From positions 47,492-111,491 of the forward strand of contig NZ_SJPE01000011.1 of the NCBI RefSeq assembly GCF_004329815.1: 64,000 nucleotides of DNA, in the 5' to 3' direction. Positions 36,775-44,422 of the stretch are shown here, in pieces (within the stretch, counting starts at the first letter, position 1; each line of letters begins with the position of its first letter). The DNA comes from Flavobacterium silvisoli. GTDB taxonomy: Bacteria > Bacteroidota > Bacteroidia > Flavobacteriales > Flavobacteriaceae. The notes under the pieces are model-generated. The model ran no database searches, was not told where the DNA came from, and was given only the letters and a program-made list of their open reading frames with translations. The translations under genes were made by a program, and so were the position numbers.

Positions 36775-37506
36775 TTATAAGGCATGTATGACACGAGCGG
36801 CAGTCGTAATTCCGGTGATTAAAATCAAGACCAACACCGTTTTTTTAAATTGTTCTTCAGATATTTTAGTCAATATTTTTTTGCCAATGTAAGTTCCAAA
36901 GATGCTCACCACCAAAAGTATAGGAATTAAATACAAGTCGTCTTTGTGAATGTATCCATTGAATCCGTAAACGACTGCTCTGCTACTGTCTATTGCCAAA
37001 TCAATGATGGCTGAAGTAGCTATAAAAATCTCCATTTTTAAGTTAAAAGCCGCTAAAGTTATCCCTCTGATGGCCCCTCCTGTACCTAATATTCCGGCAA
37101 CAAACCCTGAGGCTATTCCGCCACCCACACTGTTCAGGTGAGTAGGTTTGATGACGATATTTTTAAAAATGAGAAAAAGTGAACTCAATGCTATCAGGAA
37201 AACAGCCAAACTCATTTCCAGCCATTGGGTAGCTATAAATTGACTCAGATAGGCACCTATAATAACAAAGACAACTGCGGGAATTCCCAAACTGACGATC
37301 AGTTTTTTGTCAAAACCTTTATGAAAAAAAGCAATTTTGGTCGTGTTACTCAATACGTGAAACAAAGCTGTTACACCCAAAACGGAGTGAAAATCTAAAA
37401 AATAACCGGCAATCGGAATAAAAAATAAAGAAGAACCGAAACCTCCGACAGTTCCCAAAATTTCTGCCAGGAGTGCCAATAGAATAAAGTAAATCAAATA
37501 ATCCAA
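36775..37506 (-). CDS. TauE/SafE family sulfite exporter-like permease
   Basis: 243 residues with eight membrane helices in two repeats (LAEILGTVGGFGSSLFFIPI; GGIASGFVAGILGTGGAIRGI, the Gly-rich family motif). Members export sulfite, sulfonates or related anions; the substrate is unknown. It begins 40 bases after hemN on the same strand and may be co-transcribed with it from the Fnr-controlled promoter. Confidence 0.88.
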   Translation of the reverse strand: MDYLIYFILLALLAEILGTVGGFGSSLFFIPIAGYFLDFHSVLGVTALFHVLSNTTKIAFFHKGFDKKLIVSLGIPAVVFVIIGAYLSQFIATQWLEMSLAVFLIALSSLFLIFKNIVIKPTHLNSVGGGIASGFVAGILGTGGAIRGITLAAFNLKMEIFIATSAIIDLAIDSSRAVVYGFNGYIHKDDLYLIPILLVVSIFGTYIGKKILTKISEEQFKKTVLVLILITGITTAARVIHAL

Positions 37507-37546
37507 TAGGGTAGTTTTAGAAACAAATAAAGGTACTGAAAAGCAC

Positions 37547-38911
37547 TTAAATTGTCATAGAAAACAATTGGGTTTTTGGAACATTGCGTTGTAATTTCAA
37601 GTCAAAGGCCATGCAAATGTTGCGCACAAAAGGTTTTCCTTTGTCGGTTACGGTTATGTGATCTTCATAAAGTCTGACTAAACCATCTTTTTCCATTTCA
37701 GCTAAACGGTTGAGGACTTCAGGCAATGCTGAAAAAGTTGTGTCGTCGTTTTTCCAAGAAGTAGTAAATCGGCACATCAGATTCAGAATATGTTTTCGAA
37801 TGATTAGATCCTCAGAGCTTAAAACATGACCTCTGAATACCGCTAATTCGTTATGGGCTAAACGGCTATAATAAGCTTCCAGTTCTTTCTCATTTTGAGC
37901 GAACGCATACCAACTGTCGCTGATAGATGAAACACCCAAACCAATCATCAGTTGAGTCTTAGATGCAGTATATCCCATGAAATTGCGGTGCAATTTTCCC
38001 TCTTTGAAAGCCGTATACATGCTGTCATTAACCAAAGCAAAATGATCCATCCCGATTTCATGATAGCCTTTTTGCGCCAGTAATTCTTTTCCCACTTCAT
38101 ATAATTCGCGTTTGGCTTCATCTTTAGGGACATCTTCATCTTTAAATCCGCGTTGCCCGTTGCCTTTTATCCAGGGAACGTGTGCATAACTGTAAAACGC
38201 TAATCTGTCGGGAGCCAATGAATTGGTTTTGTCTATCGTATCAATCACATTTTCCAGTGTTTGAAACGGCAAGCCAAAAACCAAATCATGCGAAATAGAG
38301 GTGTATCCAATTTCACGAGCCCAAAAAGTAACCTTTGCAACATTGTGAAACGGCTGTATGCGATGGATGGCTGTTTGTACTTTCTCGGCATAATCCTGCA
38401 CACCAAAACTGACTCTGCGAAAGCCTAAATCATATAATTTTTGAAGATGTGCTCGAGTTGTATTATTAGGATGTCCTTCAAAACTGAATTCGTGTTGAGC
38501 TGCTTTTTTGGCCCGACTTAAAATTCCGAGAATCAATCGTTCTAAATTATCGGGTGAAAAAAAAGTTGGTGTACCGCCTCCTAAATGAATCTCTCTGATA
38601 ATGGGTTTCTCCGGAAACAAATCACAATACAATTGCCATTCTTTTAGAACAGCATCTATGTAGGGATGCTCTACCTCATGTCGTTTGGTTATGCGTTTAT
38701 GACACCCGCAAAAAGTGCAAAGGCTTTCGCAAAAAGGCAAATGGATATAAAGGCTGATACCCTCATTTGCATTGCTTTTTTTAAAACTTTTGATGAATGT
38801 TGTTTCCCATAATTGTGGGGTAAAAGTACTTTCATCCCAATAGGGAACCGTAGGATAACTGGTATACCTCGGACCGGGAACGTTGTATTTTTGTACTAAT
38901 GAAATTGCCAT
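37547..38911 (-). CDS. hemN: Oxygen-independent coproporphyrinogen III oxidase
   Basis: 454 residues. Radical-SAM enzyme that makes protoporphyrinogen IX without oxygen. The cluster motif CESLCTFCGC gives Cys61, 65, 68 and 70, matching E. coli HemN (62, 66, 69, 71). Other HemN features are PRYTSYPTVPYW at the N-terminus, the HLGGGTPTF motif and a C-terminal HemN domain. The frame is open to a TTG at 38935, but that codon overlaps the promoter; ATG at 38911 (MAISLVQKYN) is the start. An Fnr-type palindrome lies 52 bases upstream, which fits use at low oxygen. Confidence 0.95.
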   Translation of the reverse strand: MAISLVQKYNVPGPRYTSYPTVPYWDESTFTPQLWETTFIKSFKKSNANEGISLYIHLPFCESLCTFCGCHKRITKRHEVEHPYIDAVLKEWQLYCDLFPEKPIIREIHLGGGTPTFFSPDNLERLILGILSRAKKAAQHEFSFEGHPNNTTRAHLQKLYDLGFRRVSFGVQDYAEKVQTAIHRIQPFHNVAKVTFWAREIGYTSISHDLVFGLPFQTLENVIDTIDKTNSLAPDRLAFYSYAHVPWIKGNGQRGFKDEDVPKDEAKRELYEVGKELLAQKGYHEIGMDHFALVNDSMYTAFKEGKLHRNFMGYTASKTQLMIGLGVSSISDSWYAFAQNEKELEAYYSRLAHNELAVFRGHVLSSEDLIIRKHILNLMCRFTTSWKNDDTTFSALPEVLNRLAEMEKDGLVRLYEDHITVTDKGKPFVRNICMAFDLKLQRNVPKTQLFSMTI

Positions 38912-38932
38912 ACCTAAAATTATTTGCAAAGT

Positions 38933-38940
38933 CAAAATTA
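38933..38940 (-). promoter_or_regulatory. TAnnTTTG box of hemN
   Basis: TAATTTTG on the minus strand. Its last G (38933) is 36.5 bases from the centre of the palindrome at 38963-38976, the same spacing as at ccoI and ccoS. Confidence 0.6.
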
Positions 38941-38962
38941 ACAGCCCTTTGACAGAATAAAA

Positions 38963-38976
38963 ATGACAATTATCAT
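38963..38976. promoter_or_regulatory. Fnr-type palindrome in front of hemN
   Basis: ATGACAATTATCAT, identical to the core of the site at ccoI. It lies between the hemN start and the ilvE terminator. Confidence 0.7.
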
Positions 38977-38982
38977 AGAAAC

Positions 38983-39008
38983 AAAAAATCCTCTGTTAAG
39001 AGGATTTT
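38983..39008 (-). terminator. Terminator after ilvE
   Basis: AAAATCCTCT (38985-38994) pairs with AGAGGATTTT (38999-39008) around GTTA; the minus strand continues into T residues. Confidence 0.85.
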
Positions 39009-39023
39009 CGTTCGAATTATCTA

Positions 39024-40088
39024 TTAGATTTTTACGGTCCAGCCAAAGGTGTCTTCGGCCAGTTTGTATTGAATTTTCGTCAATTTATCTTTTAGTTGTA
39101 AAGCAATAGAGTCTTCTGTTTTAGGCAGTTCGTAATAAGTTTCTTTGTATTGAAAACCTACGATTGGGCTCACGACTGCGGCGGTTCCGGCTCCGAAAAT
39201 CTCTTTGAGGCTTCCGTCTTTGGCGGCAACTACCAATTCATCTACCAATACCGAACGTTCTTCAACTTTGATGCCTTCGCGTTTAGCCAGTTCAATCAAA
39301 CTTTTACGGGTTACTCCGTCTAAAATTCTCTCACTAACCGGTGCGGTGTAAATCGTGTCATTGATTCGGAAAAATACATTCATGGTTCCGGCTTCTTCCA
39401 ATTTGGTATGTGTGGCATCATCCGTCCAAATGATTTGTTGAAATCCTTGTTCCTGAGCTAATTTCTGCGGATAAAACTGAGCGGAGTAGTTTCCGGCAGC
39501 TTTGGCCGCACCGATTCCACCATTGGCCGCTCTGCTGAAGTGTTCAGCAATGGTAACTTTTACCTCTCCAGAGTAATAAGAACGGGCAGGCGAAAGAATA
39601 ATCATGAATCGGTATTGTGTGGAAGGTTGTGCAATAACGCCCGAACCTATGGCAATCATAAAAGGTCTGATGTACAAGGTATTTCCCAATCCTTTTTTTA
39701 CCCAGTCTCTTTCCATATCCACCAAGGTTTTTAAGCCGTCAATAAATATATGTTCTGATATTTCGGGCATTGCTAATCGTATGGCTGACTTATTGAATCG
39801 GTCTAAATTCTGATCAGGTCTGAATAGCCAAACATCATCGTTTTCATCCTTATAGGCTTTCATTCCTTCAAAAATAGCCTGACCGTAATGAAAAACCTTG
39901 GCTGACGGATCAATCAGAAAAGGTTCATAAGGTTTGATGATGGGTTTTTGCCATTTTCCTTCTTTGTAATCGCATATCAACATATGGTCTGTGAATACAT
40001 TTCCGAAGGTAAGATTTTCAAAATCGACGTCTTTAATTTTGGATTGAGTAACTCTTGTAATGTCGATTTCAGAGGAGTTTTTTAACAT
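39024..40088 (-). CDS. ilvE: Branched-chain amino acid aminotransferase
   Basis: 354 residues, fold type IV PLP enzyme of the longer (eukaryote-like) BCAT form. It interconverts Val/Leu/Ile with their 2-oxo acids. HYGQAIFEGMKAY near residue 68, RPFMIAIGSG, and the PLP lysine region GNYSAQFYPQKLAQEQG (Lys about residue 198) are visible, with the late EIFGAGTAAVVSPI. It is a single gene with its own terminator and a 274-base upstream region. Confidence 0.95.
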   Translation of the reverse strand: MLKNSSEIDITRVTQSKIKDVDFENLTFGNVFTDHMLICDYKEGKWQKPIIKPYEPFLIDPSAKVFHYGQAIFEGMKAYKDENDDVWLFRPDQNLDRFNKSAIRLAMPEISEHIFIDGLKTLVDMERDWVKKGLGNTLYIRPFMIAIGSGVIAQPSTQYRFMIILSPARSYYSGEVKVTIAEHFSRAANGGIGAAKAAGNYSAQFYPQKLAQEQGFQQIIWTDDATHTKLEEAGTMNVFFRINDTIYTAPVSERILDGVTRKSLIELAKREGIKVEERSVLVDELVVAAKDGSLKEIFGAGTAAVVSPIVGFQYKETYYELPKTEDSIALQLKDKLTKIQYKLAEDTFGWTVKI

Positions 40089-40329
40089 ATTTCAGATTTT
40101 TTTTAATCAGGATTAGAATGTAAGTATATCATAATCAAATACTTAATTCTGTTTCTTGAGAATTAGTGTTGTGTTGTTATTTTTCTGTAAAACTAATAAA
40201 AATATAATTGTCTTGGGCAAGTGTGAAAATTTTTCCAAATCCCGATAGTTATCCTCAATGGCACAAGTTAATTTTAACTGGATTCATAAAATTAATCTTC
40301 AAATCATTATGTGGATTTGTTTATCTGTT

Positions 40330-40337
40330 TACATTTG
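40330..40337 (+). promoter_or_regulatory. TAnnTTTG box for the DUF4920 operon
   Basis: TACATTTG, 26 bases before the ATG at 40363. Confidence 0.55.
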
Positions 40338-40362
40338 TATCACAATTAAAAAAACTTAACTT

Positions 40363-40866
40363 ATGAGAACAATAAAAACTATTTTTCTTGCTTTAACACT
40401 GTTTGTGGGTGTTACCGCCATGGCACAGTCAACGGCTAAAACATCAAAGAAATTTGACAGTAAAGACTATGCTTTATTTGGTCAGAAATTTAAAGTAGGC
40501 AAGATTTTGACCAAAGACCAAATGCTAAAAAAGTACAAAAACCTCAAAAAGGGTGATACTATTGCTGTGCAATTTGAATCTAATATCAAGGCGGTTTGTA
40601 AAAAGAAAGGATGTTGGATGAAAATGGAATTGGCCGGTGATGATGAATCATTTGTGAAATTTAAAGATTACGGATTCTTTGTTCCGTTGAACGCAGATAA
40701 CAGTACAGCCATTGTAAACGGAAAAGCTTTTGTTGACGTAGTATCGGTTGATGAGTTAAGACATTATGCCAAAGACGGCGGAAAATCGGCTGCTGAAATT
40801 GCTAAAATCACTAAGCCCGAGGTTACTTACTCGTTTACTGCAGAGGGTGTTTATATCAAAAAATAA
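40363..40866 (+). CDS. DUF4920 family exported protein
   Basis: 167 residues with a signal peptide ending in TAMAQ. The mature domain has the DUF4920 pattern: YALFGQKFKVGKILTKDQ, then VCKKKGCWMKM with two Cys that could bind metal or form a disulfide, and DYGFFVPLN. Function unknown; periplasmic or outer-membrane-associated. It begins a three-gene run with a cytochrome-like lipoprotein (12 bases) and mnmD. Confidence 0.85.
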   Translation: MRTIKTIFLALTLFVGVTAMAQSTAKTSKKFDSKDYALFGQKFKVGKILTKDQMLKKYKNLKKGDTIAVQFESNIKAVCKKKGCWMKMELAGDDESFVKFKDYGFFVPLNADNSTAIVNGKAFVDVVSVDELRHYAKDGGKSAAEIAKITKPEVTYSFTAEGVYIKK

Positions 40867-40878
40867 TCCCTGAACAAC

Positions 40879-41334
40879 ATGAAAAAGATAATCTTAGTTG
40901 TTGTTGCGATGAGTTTGTTTTCTTGCCAAAAAAAGGAAGAAAAGAAGGAAGTAAAAAAAGAAGAGAAGAAGGAATGTACATCGGGTTCGGGCAAAAAGCT
41001 CGAAATGTATCAAATGTCAGAAATGGCTGCTTTGATGGAACAGATGTATGTAGATAATCAACGACTGAAAGAGCGTATAAAAAAGGGCGACACTATTGGT
41101 CAGTTTCCTCAGCATTTCCTCAAAATTCATAAAGCTGTAATGACTGATGATTCTGATAACGATGCTTTTTTCAAAGAGCAAGCTGCAAAATTTATCAAAG
41201 CACAGGAACTTATTTATAAAGATCCAAAGAATGCCAAGGTGCATTTTAATGCCGGAGTGGATGCCTGTATTCAGTGTCATCAACAAAAATGTGGAGGGCC
41301 TATTCCTAGAATTAAAAAACTGTATATCGAGTAG
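40879..41334 (+). CDS. Lipoprotein with one c-type heme motif
   Basis: 151 residues. Lipoprotein signal (VVAMSLFSCQKKEEKK, Cys about residue 15), then a highly charged Lys/Glu linker (about 16-40), then a helical domain. It ends in VDACIQCHQQKCGGP, a single CxxCH heme c site near the C-terminus with an extra Cys after it. The placement of the heme site at the end of a helical bundle recalls cytochrome c'-like proteins, but I cannot assign the family firmly. Likely a periplasmic electron carrier; partner unknown. Confidence 0.78.
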   Translation: MKKIILVVVAMSLFSCQKKEEKKEVKKEEKKECTSGSGKKLEMYQMSEMAALMEQMYVDNQRLKERIKKGDTIGQFPQHFLKIHKAVMTDDSDNDAFFKEQAAKFIKAQELIYKDPKNAKVHFNAGVDACIQCHQQKCGGPIPRIKKLYIE

Positions 41335-41337
41335 ATT

Positions 41338-42009
41338 TTGAAAAGAGAAATCATCAAAACCAATGATGGTTCGACCACCATACATTTACCGGAATGGAAT
41401 GAAAGTTATCATTCAAAACACGGTGCCATACAAGAAGCATATCATGTGTTTATAAAAAATGGGTTTTCTCTGTTTGAGGGAAGACCCATTACTGTTTTAG
41501 AAATCGGTTTTGGTACCGGACTGAATTGTTTTATTACTTATTTAGAATCTAAAAAGAATAATCAGAATGTTGATTATGTTGGAGTAGAGGCTTATCCTGT
41601 TCTTTTAGATGAAGCTTTACAAATGAATTATGCTCACGAAATTCAAGCATCTGAAAATACTGTTTTCAGACAACTGCATGAAGTTGATTGGGAACGGAAA
41701 AATGTGATTTCAGAAAATTTTACCCTGACTAAACGTAAACAATTTTTTCAGGATATTAGTGATGAAGCGTCTTTTGATTTGATTTACTTTGATGCTTTTG
41801 GTTTTCGTGTGCAACCCGAATTATGGTCAGAAGCTGTTTTTGCCAAAATGTATACTGCTTTGAAGCCCAACGGAGTATTGGTCACTTATGCCTGTCGTAC
41901 GGCTATTAAATCGGCTATGCAAACAGCGGGTTTTACCGTGCAAAAACTACCGGGGGCTCCGGGTAAAAGAGAAATGTTACGAGCAATCAAAACAACAGAC
42001 AAACTTTAA
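41338..42009 (+). CDS. mnmD: tRNA 5-methylaminomethyl-2-thiouridine methyltransferase
   Basis: 223 residues. SAM-dependent enzyme finishing mnm5s2U34 in tRNA; the stand-alone MnmD domain lacks the MnmC oxidase half. EIGFGTGLNCFITYL (motif I), YFDAFGFRVQPELWS and GAPGKREMLRA are diagnostic. The start is TTG at 41338 (4 bases after the previous stop): no ATG occurs in the first hundred codons and the family begins KREIIKTNDGS. It is an unexpected operon partner for two envelope proteins. Confidence 0.92.
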   Translation: MKREIIKTNDGSTTIHLPEWNESYHSKHGAIQEAYHVFIKNGFSLFEGRPITVLEIGFGTGLNCFITYLESKKNNQNVDYVGVEAYPVLLDEALQMNYAHEIQASENTVFRQLHEVDWERKNVISENFTLTKRKQFFQDISDEASFDLIYFDAFGFRVQPELWSEAVFAKMYTALKPNGVLVTYACRTAIKSAMQTAGFTVQKLPGAPGKREMLRAIKTTDKL

Positions 42010-42116
42010 CATTTTACAAGGTAATTTTTAACTTTAAATCGAAACAGATTAATTAAATTTGAGATATAAAAATTCGTTCTTACTTAATCACATTTAACCT
42101 AATCTAATTACTTTTT

Positions 42117-42314
42117 ATGTCCAAATCAATGTTAGACTACACCAAGTCTGTATTGAAAAGAGTAAGTTTTGATGCCTCTCTTTTTACCAAAGAGCTTGAA
42201 AAAGCCTTTAAAGTATTATTGCCTTACGAGTTAGAAGAACTAACATCATGGCTTTTACAATTTACCAAAGAAAAACCCGAATTGCAACATTGTGTGTTGC
42301 GTATTAATAATTAA
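42117..42314 (+). CDS. Small paralogous protein, copy 1 of 3
   Basis: 65 residues. First of three tandem genes for one family. The shared pattern is M-x3-(M/I)xDYTKS-x-L-x-(R/K)VS-x-(D/N)-x2-LF-x-KEL-x-KA-x3-LLPYE-x3-L-x2-WL-x2-FT-x-(E/D)-x-PEL. Two or three amphipathic helices are likely; there is no signal peptide and no Cys. I do not recognise a characterised family, although similar short flavobacterial proteins seem familiar. A TAAATTTG box lies at 42054-42061 and a terminator follows, so it has its own transcript. Confidence 0.72.
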   Translation: MSKSMLDYTKSVLKRVSFDASLFTKELEKAFKVLLPYELEELTSWLLQFTKEKPELQHCVLRINN

Positions 42315-42322
42315 TAAAACTA

Positions 42323-42349
42323 AAAGGAACTTAAATGGTTCCTTTTTTT
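42323..42349 (+). terminator. Terminator between small paralogues 1 and 2
   Basis: AAAGGAAC (42323-42330) pairs with GTTCCTTT (42338-42345), followed by T residues. Confidence 0.8.
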
Positions 42350-42425
42350 ATGGTTTAATGGCAGGGAAAAATCTGATTTACTTGTTTTCATGCATATAGG
42401 TGTAGTAACTTTAAATTTGAAAGTC

Positions 42426-42641
42426 ATGGGACAAATGCTATATGATTACACAAAATCAGCCATCACAAAAGTGAGCAGCAATAAGTCACTTTTTTACAAA
42501 GAATTAATAAAGGCGTCAAAGCGATTAATGCCTTATGAATGGGATAAACTAATAAATTGGTTGTTTTATTTTACGGCCGATAAACCCGAATTAAAAAATT
42601 GGCTCTATGAGTATTTGGATAAAAACAAGTTAGTAAGTTAA
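42426..42641 (+). CDS. Small paralogous protein, copy 2 of 3
   Basis: 71 residues. It is the most divergent copy (MGQMLYDYTKSAITKVSSN..., KASKRLMPYEWDKLINWL, ending NWLYEYLDKNKLVS). The frame is open to an ATG at 42390, but alignment with the two neighbours places the start at 42426. A TAAATTTG box at 42412-42419 lies only six bases before this ATG, so the message may be leaderless. Confidence 0.68.
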   Translation: MGQMLYDYTKSAITKVSSNKSLFYKELIKASKRLMPYEWDKLINWLFYFTADKPELKNWLYEYLDKNKLVS

Positions 42642-42665
42642 ATCTTTAAAAAATATATTAAAATT

Positions 42666-42705
42666 GTATTTTAACGATTAAATACGTGTTTTAACGATGT
42701 TTTTT
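42666..42705 (+). promoter_or_regulatory. 20-bp direct-repeat element upstream of small paralogue 3
   Basis: GTATTTTAACGATTAAATAC is followed at once by GTGTTTTAACGATGTTTTTT: two 20-bp units sharing GTRTTTTAACGAT. A related pair occurs at 63794-63834 before the lipoprotein gene at 63934. The arrangement resembles a site for a regulator that binds direct repeats on one face of the helix. Confidence 0.5.
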
Positions 42706-42789
42706 GATGAAAAATGTTGCAGTAAATCTTTTTTTGTTTTACATTTACTAAACGTTCTTACACTAAGATAACCCCAAATCTTAACTATT

Positions 42790-42984
42790 ATGCCTAGAAT
42801 GATTTATGATTACACAAAATCGGTACTCGAAAGAGTGAGCTTCGATCCGATTCTTTTTGCTAAAGAATTAAAAAAAGCAGTTAAAAATTTACTGCCCTAT
42901 GAGGTCGAACAATTAAAAAAATGGCTTCAATATTTCACTAATGAACATCCCGAATTGAAGCAATGTTTATCTGTAGTTAGTTAA
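42790..42984 (+). CDS. Small paralogous protein, copy 3 of 3
   Basis: 64 residues (MPRMIYDYTKSVLERVSFDP..., KKAVKNLLPYEVEQLKKWL, HPELKQCLSVVS). It is closest to copy 1. A TACATTTA box at 42740-42747 and the double repeat at 42666-42705 precede it. The leader contains CGTTCTTAC, also found in the leader of copy 1. A strong terminator follows, shared with oxyR. Confidence 0.72.
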   Translation: MPRMIYDYTKSVLERVSFDPILFAKELKKAVKNLLPYEVEQLKKWLQYFTNEHPELKQCLSVVS

Positions 42985-42988
42985 CAGA

Positions 42989-43024
42989 AAAAATAAGGAG
43001 TTGGTGCAACAGCTCCTTATTTTT
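42989..43024. terminator. Bidirectional terminator between small paralogue 3 and oxyR
   Basis: AAAAATAAGGAG (42989-43000) pairs with CTCCTTATTTTT (43013-43024); GTTG and CAAC extend the stem inside. The oxyR stop codon lies in the right arm. Confidence 0.88.
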
Positions 43025-43958
43025 TTTGTAGTGGACTGATGATTTGAACGTTTTGAAAAGTAATGGCTCCTTTTATAATGCCCGAAATCGTGTTTCTTAA
43101 GGCATCAATAATGTGAATTTTTAATTCATTTTTAGGATAAATCAGACTTACTTCACGTGCCGGTTTCGGCTCTGCAAAATGTCTTAATTTTTGTTGGTCC
43201 TTTTCGCTTAGATTCATGGTATGTAGGTAGGGCAGAAGTGTTATGCCTAAACCTTCATCCGCTAATTTAATCAGAGTCTCAAAACTACCGCTTTCAAGTT
43301 GAAAGTGATTCTTTTCGTTTTGATTTTGATTTTTACATAAATTTAAAATTCCGTCTCTGAAGCAATGACCGTCCTGCAATAATAAAATTTCGTCTATATT
43401 TAAATCGTCGATGCTGATTTCTTTTTTATGGTGAGCCGGATTATTTTCAGGTATATATGCCACAAATGGCTCAAAATACAAGACAATTTCTTTTATTTTT
43501 TCTTCCTCCAAAGGTGTAGCGGCAATGGCTGCATCTAAATGTCCGTTTTTCAGTTTTTCGATGATGTCATTGGTGTTTAACTCTTCAATGATCAGTTTTA
43601 CTTTGGGGTACTTTTTGATAAAATTATTCAGAAACATAGGGAGTAGCGTAGGCATTATAGTGGGGATGATGCCCAAACGAAATTCTCCACCTATAAAACC
43701 CTTCTGCTGGTCAACTATATCCTGAATTCGTTCGGCTTCGTTGACGATATTTTTAGATTGGTTGACAATTTTTTGCCCAATTTCTGTAAGTTGAATGGGT
43801 TTTTTGGTTCGGTCAAAAATCTGAACATCAAGCTCTTCTTCAATTTTTTGAATCTGCATGCTCAGGGTAGGTTGTGTTACAAAACACTTCTCGGCTGCTA
43901 GGGTAAAATTTTTATGTTCGGCTACAGCCAACACGTATTTAAGTTGAGTAATAGTCAT
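43017..43958 (-). CDS. oxyR: Hydrogen peroxide-sensing LysR-type regulator
   Basis: 313 residues. N-terminal LysR winged HTH (FTLAAEKCFVTQPTLSMQIQKIEEEL, residues 18-43) and a periplasmic-binding-protein-like sensor domain. The redox pair falls at Cys199 and Cys208 in GHCFRDGILNLC, the same numbers as in E. coli OxyR, so peroxide sensing by disulfide formation is well supported. It is divergent from the small exported protein gene at 44072. Likely targets (catalase, Dps) are not in the window. Confidence 0.93.
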   Translation of the reverse strand: MTITQLKYVLAVAEHKNFTLAAEKCFVTQPTLSMQIQKIEEELDVQIFDRTKKPIQLTEIGQKIVNQSKNIVNEAERIQDIVDQQKGFIGGEFRLGIIPTIMPTLLPMFLNNFIKKYPKVKLIIEELNTNDIIEKLKNGHLDAAIAATPLEEEKIKEIVLYFEPFVAYIPENNPAHHKKEISIDDLNIDEILLLQDGHCFRDGILNLCKNQNQNEKNHFQLESGSFETLIKLADEGLGITLLPYLHTMNLSEKDQQKLRHFAEPKPAREVSLIYPKNELKIHIIDALRNTISGIIKGAITFQNVQIISPLQKK

Positions 43959-44071
43959 TTATAGTAAAATTTTATACAAATATAAAACCTATCAATTTGG
44001 ATTATGGCAATTAGGTGTTAAATTTTTTATAACAGTTGTATTTTCATTAGTTGAATGTTTACTTTTGCAAT

Positions 44072-44359
44072 ATGAAACACATAGCGGGATTATTAATACT
44101 CTTGTTTGTTACTTTTCTTTCAACACCAACTATAGTGACTTTGATAGAAAAGAACACAGATGTTTCTGTCTTCTACAATTTCTCCGAAGAGGAAATCCAC
44201 AAAAACTGCAAAGAAATTAAAGCCAATTTAAATGGTGATGTGCCCTTTGTATTCTTCGATTGGAGTCAACAAAAAAATGCTAAAATTACTTTTGAAAACT
44301 TATCCAAACACGATAATGTTTTCTCTTCTATATTTTCACCACCTCCCGAGTTGATTTAA
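44072..44359 (+). CDS. Small exported protein of unknown function upstream of SulP
   Basis: 95 residues. Hydrophobic N-terminus (IAGLLILLFVTFLSTPTIVTLI) as signal peptide or anchor, then a polar domain with NFSEEEIHKNCKEIK and a C-terminal FSPPPELI. I do not recognise the family. A TACTTTTG box at 44060-44067 ends only four bases before this ATG, so either the leader is absent or transcription starts elsewhere. It lies 63 bases upstream of the SulP gene and may be its partner. Confidence 0.6.
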   Translation: MKHIAGLLILLFVTFLSTPTIVTLIEKNTDVSVFYNFSEEEIHKNCKEIKANLNGDVPFVFFDWSQQKNAKITFENLSKHDNVFSSIFSPPPELI

Positions 44360-44422
44360 TACAGCCGTTTTTGCTTCGTTCTGAGTGATCGGAGTGTTTA
44401 TGTATTAAATAAATTTACAGGT

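Noticed and set aside
42117..42984. Toxin-antitoxin system for the three small genes
   Set aside because: The genes are paralogues of one family with separate terminators rather than a two-gene pair, and no toxin motif is present.
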